NCBI GenBank assembly: GCA_903832005.1
Contig: CAIKZO010000090.1
Coordinates: 1-64,000, forward strand
Origin: Enhydrobacter aerosaccus
GTDB lineage: Bacteria; Pseudomonadota; Alphaproteobacteria; Reyranellales; Reyranellaceae
Length of the DNA stretch: 64,000 bases
Reading direction: 5' to 3'
In this document: one piece after another, positions 25,524-34,659 of the stretch
Layout of the letters: each line of letters begins with the position of its first letter
Position numbering within the stretch: position 1 is the stretch's first letter
The notes under the pieces: generated by a model
Told to the model about the DNA's origin: nothing
Databases searched by the model: none
The model's input: the letters and a program-made list of their open reading frames with translations, nothing else
Translations under genes and position numbers: made by a program

Positions 25524-27406
25524 CAGAAGGCCTGTCCCAGGCTGACGTAGATGCCGAAGGGCGCATCACCGTCGCGCTTGTTCAGCGGAATGCCGACATC
25601 GAGCCGCGCCGGCCCGAAGCCCGTGTAGTAGCGCACGCCGAGGCCCGTACCGACGCGCGGCGAATTCTCGGCGAAGTTCGGCAGGGTCGTGAGATAGGCA
25701 TTGCCGGCGTCGATGAAGGCCACGACACCGAACGACTTGCCGATGCGCTGGCGGAACTCGATGCTGGTCTCGACCAGGCTGGCGCCCCCCAACGGGTTGT
25801 TGTAGGCGTCGCGCGGGCCCGCGCTCTGGTAAGTGTAACCGCGCACCGAGCCGCCGCCGCCGGCATAGAACAGCTTGTCCGGCGGGATGAATTCGTTGGT
25901 GCCGCCCGGAATGGTGCCGAAGGCAGCGCGGCCGGCGATCACACTGCGGCCATCGCCGCTCACGTTCACATAGCCTGTCGCGACCAGCTTGATGATCGCG
26001 AACAGATCGTTGTCGTGATTGACGTCGGCATAGGGCGTGAGGTTGCCGGCGAGCTTGTAGCCCCTGGTTGGCTCGGTATCGCTGTCGGCCTCGTTCAAGG
26101 TCGCGGACATCGGCAGGCCGACCAGCTTATAATAGTTCGTGATCCCGTACTTCAGGATCTGCGAGGTCTCCGCGCTCACGCCAACCGAAACGCGCAACTG
26201 TTTGGACAGCGTCCGGTTCAAGCCGAAGGCGAGCAGCGCCGCCGAGCGCGTATAGGCCGGATAGACCTCGCGCAGCACCTGCGTCGATGCGGTCGCGTCC
26301 TGTCCCGACATCCACCAATCGGGCTTCAGGAAATCGGCCTTGAGCGAATAGCCGAGATCGGACGGGATCGCGCCCTGGCCGATGTGGTTCACCGACGCCG
26401 TCAACTTCAGGTTCTCGGCCTCGCCGAACAGGTTGCGATGCTGCCATGAGGCGTTCAGGCCGACGCCGAGGATCGTCTCGTAACTCACACCGAAGCCGAT
26501 GGTGCGCGGCAGGCGATCTTTCAGCTCGACGGCGATCGGCAATTCGCCTTGCGGCGTGAGCTGCTCGGCCGGCTTGATGCGCACGGCGCTGAAAACGCCG
26601 AGCGCAGTCAGCCGGTCACGCAGGCCCTCGACCTTCTCGGGCTTGTAGGGCTCGCCCTCCTTGAACGGCACGCGCCTCTGCAGATAGACGGTGTCGACCT
26701 TGTCCGTGCCGGAGAAACTTACCGGTCCCATGGTCGCTGTTGGCCCGGTCTCGAGGTGATAGGCGATGTGCGCCAACCGTGTGGCGTGGTCGATCACCAC
26801 TTCCCGCCGTACCACTTTGGCCAGGGCGTAGCCGTTCTCGCGTACCTGGTCGACGATCTGGTTTTCGGTGGCCAGGATGACGGCAGCATCCGCCGGCTGT
26901 TCGGTCAGCAGCGCCAGCTTGCTGCGATCGAGCGCAGGATAGCCCACGACGGAGGGCGGCCCGTCGATATCGATCGAGGTCACGCGATAGACCGGCCCGG
27001 TCGCGACGTTGAAAGCAAAGCTGATCTTTTCCTGCTCGGGCTTGCTGTCCAGGGCATCGAGCGCCGAGGCCTCCTCGATCGGCTGGCCGGCCACGGTGGC
27101 GACAACGCGCGAATCGTAGAAACCGCGCGAGCGCAGCGCCGAAACCATGCGGGCGCGCCGCGCCTGTGCCGCCTGCAGGAGCGCCAGGCTGTCGCCCGAC
27201 AGAGGCTCGTCCTTGTCGAGGTCCTCGGAAAGCTTCTTCAACTCATCCGTCATACGCTGGTCACCGATGATGGTGAGAGCAATCTCGCCGGTGCGGGCAT
27301 GCGCCGTCGCCGCCATGAAACTGCTGGCGATGAGCACGGCCACGAGACGGCCGATCCAGGAAAATCCGGTTCGCCGTTGCACGATGTCTGTTAGGCCGGC
27401 GAACAT
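25523..27406 (-). CDS. tamA: Outer-membrane autotransporter assembly protein TamA
   Basis: 627 residues: signal-anchor-like N-terminus (hydrophobic 18-35, ATAHA cleavage region), POTRA domains (about 75-305) with PVYRVTSIDIDG and GPVSFSGTDKVDTVYLQRRVPFKEGEPY, then a 16-strand Omp85 barrel. The barrel has the loop-6 motif GGGGSVRGYTY and the last strand ends in a terminal Phe, the outer-membrane sorting signal. ATG at 27406 is chosen because the signal sequence follows; no good ribosome site is visible there. It is coupled to tamB, the standard gene pair. Confidence 0.92.
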   Translation of the reverse strand: MFAGLTDIVQRRTGFSWIGRLVAVLIASSFMAATAHARTGEIALTIIGDQRMTDELKKLSEDLDKDEPLSGDSLALLQAAQARRARMVSALRSRGFYDSRVVATVAGQPIEEASALDALDSKPEQEKISFAFNVATGPVYRVTSIDIDGPPSVVGYPALDRSKLALLTEQPADAAVILATENQIVDQVRENGYALAKVVRREVVIDHATRLAHIAYHLETGPTATMGPVSFSGTDKVDTVYLQRRVPFKEGEPYKPEKVEGLRDRLTALGVFSAVRIKPAEQLTPQGELPIAVELKDRLPRTIGFGVSYETILGVGLNASWQHRNLFGEAENLKLTASVNHIGQGAIPSDLGYSLKADFLKPDWWMSGQDATASTQVLREVYPAYTRSAALLAFGLNRTLSKQLRVSVGVSAETSQILKYGITNYYKLVGLPMSATLNEADSDTEPTRGYKLAGNLTPYADVNHDNDLFAIIKLVATGYVNVSGDGRSVIAGRAAFGTIPGGTNEFIPPDKLFYAGGGGSVRGYTYQSAGPRDAYNNPLGGASLVETSIEFRQRIGKSFGVVAFIDAGNAYLTTLPNFAENSPRVGTGLGVRYYTGFGPARLDVGIPLNKRDGDAPFGIYVSLGQAF

Positions 27407-27450
27407 GGCAACACTATGAAAGACAACGCCCGGAACCCGCCTTGGATGCG

Positions 27451-28293
27451 TCACCCGACACGCAGAAGGCGCAAACGCGGATCCAGCAGATCGCGCAGCC
27501 CATCTCCCAGCATGTTGAGGCCCAGCACGGCCAGGGCAATGGCCAATCCCGGCCAGATCGCGAGTTCGGGCGCCTGGTAGATATAGGTCTGGGCATCGCG
27601 CAGCATACCGCCCCAGGACGGCGTGGGCGGCTGCGCCCCCAGGCCAAGATAGGAGAGGCCCGCCTCGGCCAGGATCGCTACCGCGAATTGGATGGTGGCC
27701 TGGACGATAAGGACGCTGGCGATGTTGGGCATCACATGGCGCAAGGTGATACCGAACGGCGCGCGGCCGAGCGCAATGGCGGCACGCACGAAATCGCGGC
27801 TCCACATTGCCAGCGACGCCGAGCGCGTCACGCGCGCGAATACCGGCACATTGAAGATGGCGATGGCCAGGATGGCATTCACCGCGCTCGCCCCCAGCAC
27901 GGAGGTGATCAAGATGGCGGTCAGCACGGCTGGAAAGGCGAAGATCAGATCCGAGGTGCGGGAAAGCGCCTCGTCGACCCACCCGCCGCGCGCCGCTGCC
28001 CAGGCGCCCAAGGTCACGCCAACTGACATGCCGAGGCCAACCGCGATCAGGCCCACCGCAAGCGAGGTCTTGGCGCCCACCATGATGCGCGAAAGCACGT
28101 CCCGGCCAAGATGGTCGGTGCCGAGCAGGTGCGCGGGCGAGGACGGCAGGAGCTTGGACCGCATCTGCAGATCATCGACCGCGTAGGGCGTCCAGGCAAA
28201 CGAGACCAGCGCCGTCGCGATGAACAGCAACAGCAGGACCGCGCCGATCTGGAAGCCGACATGGCGGCGCGCGCGAGACCAGAAGCCGCTCAT
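27451..28293 (-). CDS. Peptide-type ABC transporter permease (DppC family), second system
   Basis: 280 residues, DppC/OppC type, with LLGTDHLGRDVLSRIMVGAKTS, the EAA-type loop FVRAAIALGRAPFGITLRHVMPN and ILAEAGLSYLGLGAQPPTPSWG. About six membrane segments. The ATG overlaps the DppB-type stop by 4 bases. It is the third and last gene of a binding protein-permease-permease set that has no ATPase gene. Confidence 0.88.
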   Translation of the reverse strand: MSGFWSRARRHVGFQIGAVLLLLFIATALVSFAWTPYAVDDLQMRSKLLPSSPAHLLGTDHLGRDVLSRIMVGAKTSLAVGLIAVGLGMSVGVTLGAWAAARGGWVDEALSRTSDLIFAFPAVLTAILITSVLGASAVNAILAIAIFNVPVFARVTRSASLAMWSRDFVRAAIALGRAPFGITLRHVMPNIASVLIVQATIQFAVAILAEAGLSYLGLGAQPPTPSWGGMLRDAQTYIYQAPELAIWPGLAIALAVLGLNMLGDGLRDLLDPRLRLLRVG

Positions 28294-29237
28294 CCCGTCA
28301 CCCGCGGGCGGGGATCGAGCAAGGCCTGCGCGAAATCGACCAGCAGGTTCACGGCCAGCACCAGCACGGTGAACAGGATCACGACGTTCTTGATCACAGC
28401 AAGGTCACGATTGTTGATCGAGTCGTAGACCAGCTGGCCGACACCCGGCAGGCGGAAGACGCTCTCGATGATCACCGCGCCCGCCACCAGAAAGCCCGCG
28501 ATGAGGCCGGCCACCGTCGTCACCGGCAGGAGCGCATTGCGCAGCGCGTGCCGGAACAGGACGGTGCTCTCGGACGCACCCTTGGCACGCGCTGTCCGTA
28601 TGTAGTCTTCGCGCAACGTGTCGAGCATCGACGAACGTGTGACGCGCGTCAGGATCGCGATCTCGCTCAACGACAAAGCGATCGCAGGCAACACCAGCGA
28701 CAGCAGCGAACGCGGCGCATCCTCGGCCCAGCCGGGAAAGCCGCCGGCCGGGAAGATCTGCCAGCTGACGGCGAACAGCAGCACCAGCACGATGCCGAAC
28801 CAGAAATTGGGGATTGAGATGCCGATCTGGGTGAAGCCCATGACGCCCCAGTCGCCGATCCTGCCCTGCTTCCAGGCGGCGAAGACACCGAGCGGGATGG
28901 CCACCAGCAGCGCCCAACCGAGCGCCAAACCCGCGAGCGGCAGAGTCACGGCCAAGCGATCTCCAATCAGCTTGGCGACGGGCGTGCCATAGGCATGGCT
29001 GGCGCCGAGGTCGAAGGTCAGCAGCCCACCGATCCAGCGGAAATACTGCACCGCCAGCGGCTGGTCGAAGCCATACTGCGCGCGGAGCGCCGCCAAGGTG
29101 TCGGGCCGCGCGTCGGTGCCCAGCATGACCAGCGCCGGGTCGCCCGGCAGCACCTCGACGACCGCGAACACCACGATTGTCGCCAGGAACAGGGTGACCA
29201 GCGCGGCGGCCAGCCGTCGGGATAGAAAGTCGATCAC
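28290..29237 (-). CDS. Peptide-type ABC transporter permease (DppB family), second system
   Basis: 315 residues. DppB hallmarks are FAVVEVLPGDPALVMLG, QYGFDQPLAVQYFRWIGGLLTFDLG, the EAA-type loop DYIRTARAKGASESTVLFRHALRNA and IIESVFRLPGVGQLVYDSI. The GTG start at 29237 is chosen because it overlaps the binding-protein stop as GTGA; a longer reading would run into that gene. It should pair with the DppC-type partner downstream as the membrane channel. Confidence 0.88.
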   Translation of the reverse strand: MIDFLSRRLAAALVTLFLATIVVFAVVEVLPGDPALVMLGTDARPDTLAALRAQYGFDQPLAVQYFRWIGGLLTFDLGASHAYGTPVAKLIGDRLAVTLPLAGLALGWALLVAIPLGVFAAWKQGRIGDWGVMGFTQIGISIPNFWFGIVLVLLFAVSWQIFPAGGFPGWAEDAPRSLLSLVLPAIALSLSEIAILTRVTRSSMLDTLREDYIRTARAKGASESTVLFRHALRNALLPVTTVAGLIAGFLVAGAVIIESVFRLPGVGQLVYDSINNRDLAVIKNVVILFTVLVLAVNLLVDFAQALLDPRPRVTG

Positions 29238-30733
29238 GCCTTCCAGGAAACGCCGGAGAGATCGGTCGACGGCGTCGGCGCATTCTCCCACATGCCGACA
29301 AGCTCCTTCTTCCACACGCCGATCTTGGCGAGCTGGTAGAGGAAGCCGTTCACGGCATCGTGGGCCACGATGCGCTGGCAGTCCTTCAAGAGTTCGTCGC
29401 GCTTGGCGAAGTCCGTGGCCGCCACGACCTCACGCCACTTGGCCTTGAACTCGGCCGAGTCATAGGCCCAGTAGTAGCCGTCACGCGCATAGCGATCGAG
29501 GTCGTTGGCCTCGGTGTGGGCCACGATCGAGAGGTCGTAATTGCGCTCCTTGAACACTTCGGAGAGCCACTGCGGCCACTGCAGCTGGGTGATCGCCACC
29601 TTGATGCCGATCTTGCCGAGCTGGTTCGCCAGCACTTCGCCCGCGCGCTGGGCGTAGCCCACCGGCGGCAGCTTGAGGCTGGCCTCGAAGCCGTTGGGAT
29701 AGCCCGCCTCGGCCAACAGCGCCTTGCCCTTGGCGATGTCGAACGGATAGGTCCCCGTCAGGTCGACATAGGCCTTGTTGTGCGGCGGGAAGTGACTGCC
29801 GATCGGCGTGCCGAAGCCCGATTCGGCGTCGATCAGTTCCGCGCGGTTGATCGCATGCGCCATCGCCTGGCGCACCTTGAGGTCGTTGAACGGCTTCTTG
29901 CCGTTGTTGGTCGCCATGACGACTTCGCCTTCGGTCGTGCCGACGACAACGGCGAAGCGTGAGTCCTTCTTCAGGCGCGCCACCAGCTCGGGCGCCTGGA
30001 AGCCAGGGAAGGCATCGACGTCGCCGGCCAGCAGCGCATTCACCTGCGCCGACGGATCCTTCACCACCTTGAAGATCACGCTGCCGAGCTTGATCGAGGC
30101 GGCGTCGCGATAGCCCGGGAACTTGGCGAAGGAGATCGAATCGCCTTCCTTGCGTTCCTTGAACATGAACGGACCGGTACCGATCGGCTGCTTGTCATTG
30201 GTCGCCGCCGACTTCGGATGCATGATGCCCGCATCGCCGATCGAGAGATTGTAGAGCAGGTAGGAGTCGGGCGATTTCAGCGTCACCTTGACCGTCGCGG
30301 GATCGACCGCTTCGACCTTGTCGATGCCGGTGTAGAGCGACTTCGCCGGCACCGCGGAGTCGGCGGCGAACAACCGGTCGAGCGTGAACTTCACCACCGA
30401 GGCGTTGAGCGACTCGCCATCGTGGAACTTCACGCCGGTGCGGAGCTTGAAGACATATTCCTTGCCGTCGGGCGAGATCGTCCAGCTCTCGGCCAGGCCC
30501 GGCCCGATCGCGCCGGTACGATCGATGCGGCCCAGGCTCTCAAAGACGTTAGGGCAGGTCAGTTCGCGGATCGAAGCGGCGGCATTCTTGTTGGGATCGA
30601 GCACGGGCGGCTCGAGGGACATGCCGATCACCAGCCGGTCCTTGGCTTGCGCCCAGACATCCGGGCCGAAAAAGCCCACGGTCGCAACCGCGCCCGCGGC
30701 GCCCAGAAGATGGCGGCGATGAAGAACTGTCAC
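29234..30733 (-). CDS. Peptide-type ABC transporter substrate-binding protein (SBP_bac_5)
   Basis: 499 residues, starting with GTG behind a GGAGG site 9 bases away. A Tat-like signal (HRRHLLGAAGAV, cleavage near VWAQA) precedes the family-5 binding fold: LAESWTISPDGKEYVFKLRTGVKFHDGESL, GTGPFMFKERKEGD, AMAHAINRAELID. Ligands of the family include peptides, nickel and opines. It is first of the three-gene set and lies 33 bases downstream of a NylC/DmpA-like hydrolase, which suggests import of a peptide-like amide. Confidence 0.88.
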   Translation of the reverse strand: MTVLHRRHLLGAAGAVATVGFFGPDVWAQAKDRLVIGMSLEPPVLDPNKNAAASIRELTCPNVFESLGRIDRTGAIGPGLAESWTISPDGKEYVFKLRTGVKFHDGESLNASVVKFTLDRLFAADSAVPAKSLYTGIDKVEAVDPATVKVTLKSPDSYLLYNLSIGDAGIMHPKSAATNDKQPIGTGPFMFKERKEGDSISFAKFPGYRDAASIKLGSVIFKVVKDPSAQVNALLAGDVDAFPGFQAPELVARLKKDSRFAVVVGTTEGEVVMATNNGKKPFNDLKVRQAMAHAINRAELIDAESGFGTPIGSHFPPHNKAYVDLTGTYPFDIAKGKALLAEAGYPNGFEASLKLPPVGYAQRAGEVLANQLGKIGIKVAITQLQWPQWLSEVFKERNYDLSIVAHTEANDLDRYARDGYYWAYDSAEFKAKWREVVAATDFAKRDELLKDCQRIVAHDAVNGFLYQLAKIGVWKKELVGMWENAPTPSTDLSGVSWKA

Positions 30734-30766
30734 TGAAAGATCCTCCGTCTTGTAGGTCGCACTTTA

Positions 30767-31795
30767 TCAGCGGCCGAATACGTCCCGCCAGCCGCGCGCC
30801 GCGCCGAGCGTGGCGGCGTTGTAGACGCCGCGTGCCACGGCACGGGCCAGGCAATCTGCCGCCAGCGTTCCCAATTCAGCGAGTGCCAGCGGATCGTTGC
30901 CGAGATCATGCCTGCCGGTGGCGATGGAGAACACCGTGTCGCCGTCCTGCGGCGTGTGCACGGGCCGGATCGAACGCGCGAGTCCGTCCTGCGCCATCAC
31001 GGCCAGCCGTTGCGCAGAAGCCTTATCGAGCCGCGCATTGGTGGCGACCACGGCGACCGTCGTGTTGGCGCGCGGATCTTTTCGCGCGACATCGGCCGGA
31101 TCATGCGTGAGGTCCGCGCGGTCATGCGACACCGGCAGGCCGAGGCCACGCGCGGGTGGCGGCAGGCCACCGAACTCGCCCTGCTGCTCAAGCGCCCAGG
31201 CCCAGAATTGCGGCATGTCGCCCATGGTCGTGTAGCCCCGCGCATTCACCGCCACGATCGCGCCGACTTGAATGCCCGTTGTCGTATCGACGGCCGACGC
31301 ACTGCCGAGACCGCCCTTGAGATTGCCGGCCTTGGCGCCAAGGCCCGCGCCGCTATTGCCCAGCGCAAAGTCGCGGCTCGCATTACCCGTCGCCTGGTAG
31401 CCCAGCTCGCGATAGGGTGGCCAGTCCCAATCCTTGTCGCCGCCATTCAGCAGGTCGAACAGGATCGCCGACGGCACGATCGGCACGACGATGTCGGCGA
31501 TGGCAATGCCTTTGCCGTGCTCGCGGAGCCAGCGCATCACGCCGTCGGGCGAGGACAGCCCGAAGGCCGAGCCGCCCGACAGGCAGATCGCATCGATGCG
31601 ATCGACACGGCACGACGGATCGAGCAGGTCGGTCTCGCGCGTGCCCGGCGCACCGCCGCGCACGTCGACCGAGGCAACGGACGGCGTCTCGCACAGGATC
31701 ACGCTGACGCCGGAACGCAGGCGATGATCTTCGGCATTGCCGACCAGGATGCCGTCCACGTCGGTGATCAGATTGCGCGGGCCGGGTCGTAGCAT
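30767..31795 (-). CDS. P1-family Ntn hydrolase (DmpA/NylC type)
   Basis: 342 residues. The fold marks are ITDVDGILVGNAED, DVRGGAPGTRETDLLDP, CLSGGSAFGL and the late segment NTTVAVVATNARLDKASA. In NylC the precursor cuts itself between Asn266 and Thr267 to free a nucleophilic Thr; the equivalent here is Asn244-Thr245 at the head of that late segment, followed by GLARSIRPVHTPQDGDTVF as in NylC. It is therefore likely an amino-terminal-nucleophile amidase/aminopeptidase working as alpha and beta chains. ATG at 31795 comes 2 bases after the rlmI stop. The neighbours are a peptide ABC transporter and rlmI. Confidence 0.85.
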   Translation of the reverse strand: MLRPGPRNLITDVDGILVGNAEDHRLRSGVSVILCETPSVASVDVRGGAPGTRETDLLDPSCRVDRIDAICLSGGSAFGLSSPDGVMRWLREHGKGIAIADIVVPIVPSAILFDLLNGGDKDWDWPPYRELGYQATGNASRDFALGNSGAGLGAKAGNLKGGLGSASAVDTTTGIQVGAIVAVNARGYTTMGDMPQFWAWALEQQGEFGGLPPPARGLGLPVSHDRADLTHDPADVARKDPRANTTVAVVATNARLDKASAQRLAVMAQDGLARSIRPVHTPQDGDTVFSIATGRHDLGNDPLALAELGTLAADCLARAVARGVYNAATLGAARGWRDVFGR

Positions 31796-31797
31796 CG

Positions 31798-32991
31798 TTA
31801 GTCGAGCTGTAGCGTCAGCGCCTTGAGGTAGGCCGTCTCCGGCAGGCCGGGATGCACCGGATGATCGAGCGCGGCGCCGGAGGTGCGCAGGATACGACCG
31901 TTGCGTTCGCAGTCGCGCAGGCCGCGCCGCACCTGATCGGCGAAGACCGGCGGATCGACGAGATGCGAGCACGAGGCCACGAACAAGAAGCCGCCGCGCG
32001 ACACCAGCGGCGCCGCGAGCCGCACCAGCTTGCGATAGCCCTGCACGCCGACTTTGATGTCCTTGCGGCTCTTCACGAAGGCCGGCGGATCGCAGATCAC
32101 GACGCCGAACTTGCGCAGATGCGTGCCGTTCAACTTCTCGAGCGCATCGAACACTTCGCTCTTCTCGAACGACACGATGTTCTCCACGCCGTTCAGCTTC
32201 GCCGCCTCGCGCGCGGGATCGAGCGCCGCGGCCGAGCGGTCGATGCAGGTCACGGCCTTGGCGCCTTCCTTGGCGGCCAACACGCCGAAGCCGCCGCTGT
32301 AGCAATAGGTGTCGAGCACGTTGGCGCCCTTCGCGAGGCGCGCCATGAAACGGCGATTGTCGCGCTGGTCGTAGAACCAGCCGGTCTTCTGGCCACCCGA
32401 TAGATCGGCCACGAATTTCGCGCCGTTCTCGATCAGCTCGATCGCGCCCTCGCCGTCACCTTTGACGACGGTCACTTCGCGCTTCAACCCTTCGAGCTCG
32501 CGCACCGGCGAATCGTTCTTCAGCACGATGGTCTTGGGCGACAGTTCCGCTTCGAGTGCCTCGAGCAGGACCGGCGTCAGCGCGTCCATGCCGGCGCTGT
32601 TGACCTGGACCACCAGCGCATCGCCGAAGCGATCGACGATCACGCTCGGCAGGCCGTCGGCCTCGGCATGGATCAGCCGGTAGTAGGGCACGCCGATGAG
32701 CTTGTCGCGCAGGGCAACGGCGTTGGCGATGCGCTTGCCGAGGAACAGCGCATCGATGTTCGCCTCGGGATTGGAGGTGAGCATGCGCGCCGCGATCAGC
32801 GAGTGCGGATTGAAGGTGGCGACGCCGATCGCCTGGCCACCCGGCGCGCGCATGACCACCAGCGACCCCGCCGGCAGCGCCTTGGTCTCGGCGTCCATCA
32901 GGATCTCGTTGGAGAAGGCCCACGGATGGCCCGAGCGCACGCGGCGATCCTCGCCGGCCTTGAGCAGCACACTGGGGAGTTTACCGGTCAC
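31798..32991 (-). CDS. rlmI: 23S rRNA (cytosine) methyltransferase RlmI-like
   Basis: 397 residues, GTG start. An N-terminal PUA domain (SVLLKAGEDRRVRSGHPWAFSNEI) is followed by an EEHEE-like domain and a Rossmann SAM-methyltransferase. Visible marks are SGGQKTGWFYDQRDNR, motif I-like VLDTYCYSGGFGVLAAKEGA, and motif IV DPPAFVKSRKD. RlmI makes m5C1962 in E. coli 23S rRNA, and the same role is likely here. It follows the gamma-glutamyltransferase gene after 21 bases. Confidence 0.85.
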   Translation of the reverse strand: MTGKLPSVLLKAGEDRRVRSGHPWAFSNEILMDAETKALPAGSLVVMRAPGGQAIGVATFNPHSLIAARMLTSNPEANIDALFLGKRIANAVALRDKLIGVPYYRLIHAEADGLPSVIVDRFGDALVVQVNSAGMDALTPVLLEALEAELSPKTIVLKNDSPVRELEGLKREVTVVKGDGEGAIELIENGAKFVADLSGGQKTGWFYDQRDNRRFMARLAKGANVLDTYCYSGGFGVLAAKEGAKAVTCIDRSAAALDPAREAAKLNGVENIVSFEKSEVFDALEKLNGTHLRKFGVVICDPPAFVKSRKDIKVGVQGYRKLVRLAAPLVSRGGFLFVASCSHLVDPPVFADQVRRGLRDCERNGRILRTSGAALDHPVHPGLPETAYLKALTLQLD

Positions 32992-33012
32992 GTTCGTCTC
33001 CTTCAGCGACGT

Positions 33013-34659
33013 TCAGTCGCCTTTTGCGACGCCGTCGCGCCGCGGATCGGCGCCCCCTCCCCAGCCATCCCCCTCGCGGCGGATGGCGGTCAGGCCGCCT
33101 TCATGAGCGCGGACTTGTACTTCATGGCCCAGCGCGCGCAAGCGGTCTGCCTGCGCGGGCAAATCGCCCTTATTTTCCAGCTCCGTAGGCCCGTTCATAT
33201 TGAGGATTCGGGGCAGATCGAGCGCGGCCTGTGCAGAAAGATTCCAGTCGAGCATGCCGATCATGGCCTGGAGCGTGTCGCCGATGATGCGCTGGCCGCC
33301 CGCCGAGCCCACCGACAGGACCAGGCCGCCGTCCTTATTCAGGACGAAGGTGGGCGACATCGAGGAGCGCGGCCGCTTGCCCGGCTCGACCCGGTTGGCG
33401 ACCGGCTTGCCGTCGTGCTCGGGTTCCGGTGAGAAATCCGTGAGTTCGTTGTTCAGGATGAAGCCGCCTACCATCATCAGCGAGCCGAAGGGCGATTCGA
33501 TGGTCGTGGTGAAGCTGACGGCGTTGCCCTGGCGATCGACGATCGTCATGTGGCTGGTGCCGTGTTCGACATAGCCCGGCGGGACGGCCCCCGGTGGCGC
33601 CATGCTCTTGTCGAGCCGGATCAGCTTGCGGCGCTCGGCGAGATAGGCCGGTGCGAGGAGTTTCTCGACCGGCACCGGCGTGAAGGCCGGATCGTCGACG
33701 TATTGCCCGCGGTCGGCAAAGGCGAGGCGGCTGGCTTCGGCGATGAGATGCAGCGACCTGAGATCGTTCGGCCGATCGTGCGACAGTTCGAACGGCTCGA
33801 GAATCTCCAGCGCCTGCAGGATGGCGAGCCCGCCCGACGACGGCGGGCCCATGCCGCAGATCGTCCAGACGCGATAGGGCCCGCACAGCGCCTCGCGCTT
33901 GACCGGCTGGTACTGCGCGAGATCGGCGAGCGTGAGCGTGCCGGGCCGGAGATGGCCTTGCACGCGCCGCACCATTTCCTCGGCGATCGGGCCTTCGCGC
34001 AGGATGCTGCTGCCCTTGTCGGCAATCGACTGCATCGTGTCGGCGAGCGCTGCATTGACGACGGCATCGCCCTGCTTCTTGGGCGCGCCGTCGCTGTTGT
34101 AATAGGTCGCGCGGGCGGCCGGCTCGTTGCCGAACGGCTTCACCAGCTCGAGCCAGGCGGCAAGCCGCGAGGAAACCGGAAAGCCTTTGCGCGCCGTATC
34201 GATCGACGTCGCGAACAGGCTATTCCAGGGCAGCCTTCCGTGTTCCTTGTGCGCAAGCTCCAGCAAGGAGACGGCGCCGGGCACGCCAACCGACTTGCCC
34301 GAGACGACGGCCTGGCGGAACGGCAAGGGCTTGCCATCGACGCCCAGGAACAGAGACGGCGTGGCGCCAGCCGGCGCGGTCTCGCGGCCGTCGTAGACGG
34401 TGATCGCGTGGCTCGCGCCGTCGTAATAGAGCAGGAAGCCGCCCCCGCCGACGCCCGAGGCCTGCGGCTCGACGACACCCAGCATCATCTGCACGGCTAC
34501 GGCGGCATCGATCGCCGAACCACCGCGGGCCAGCACTTCGAGGCCGGCATCGACCGCGAGAGGATGCGCGGCCGCCACCATCTGCTGCGGCTCGGCGCGC
34601 GCACTCCCCGCGCCGCCGATCAGCAGCGCAAGAGTGACGGCGACGCAGAGGCGCTTCAC
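33013..34659 (-). CDS. ggt: Gamma-glutamyltransferase (Ntn hydrolase precursor)
   Basis: 548 residues, periplasmic (signal peptide to about 22). The large-subunit region has AAHPLAVDAGLEVLARGGSAIDAAVA and GVGGGGFLLYYDG; the autoprocessing Thr is Thr368 in EHGTSHMTIVD, and GSAGGQRI lies near the C-terminus. The precursor cuts before Thr368 to give two chains that hydrolyse or transfer gamma-glutamyl groups, for instance from glutathione. The GTG start at 34659 overlaps the tam stop as GTGA. With the NylC-like enzyme 1.2 kb downstream, this block contains two self-cleaving Ntn hydrolases. Confidence 0.88.
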   Translation of the reverse strand: MKRLCVAVTLALLIGGAGSARAEPQQMVAAAHPLAVDAGLEVLARGGSAIDAAVAVQMMLGVVEPQASGVGGGGFLLYYDGASHAITVYDGRETAPAGATPSLFLGVDGKPLPFRQAVVSGKSVGVPGAVSLLELAHKEHGRLPWNSLFATSIDTARKGFPVSSRLAAWLELVKPFGNEPAARATYYNSDGAPKKQGDAVVNAALADTMQSIADKGSSILREGPIAEEMVRRVQGHLRPGTLTLADLAQYQPVKREALCGPYRVWTICGMGPPSSGGLAILQALEILEPFELSHDRPNDLRSLHLIAEASRLAFADRGQYVDDPAFTPVPVEKLLAPAYLAERRKLIRLDKSMAPPGAVPPGYVEHGTSHMTIVDRQGNAVSFTTTIESPFGSLMMVGGFILNNELTDFSPEPEHDGKPVANRVEPGKRPRSSMSPTFVLNKDGGLVLSVGSAGGQRIIGDTLQAMIGMLDWNLSAQAALDLPRILNMNGPTELENKGDLPAQADRLRALGHEVQVRAHEGGLTAIRREGDGWGGGADPRRDGVAKGD

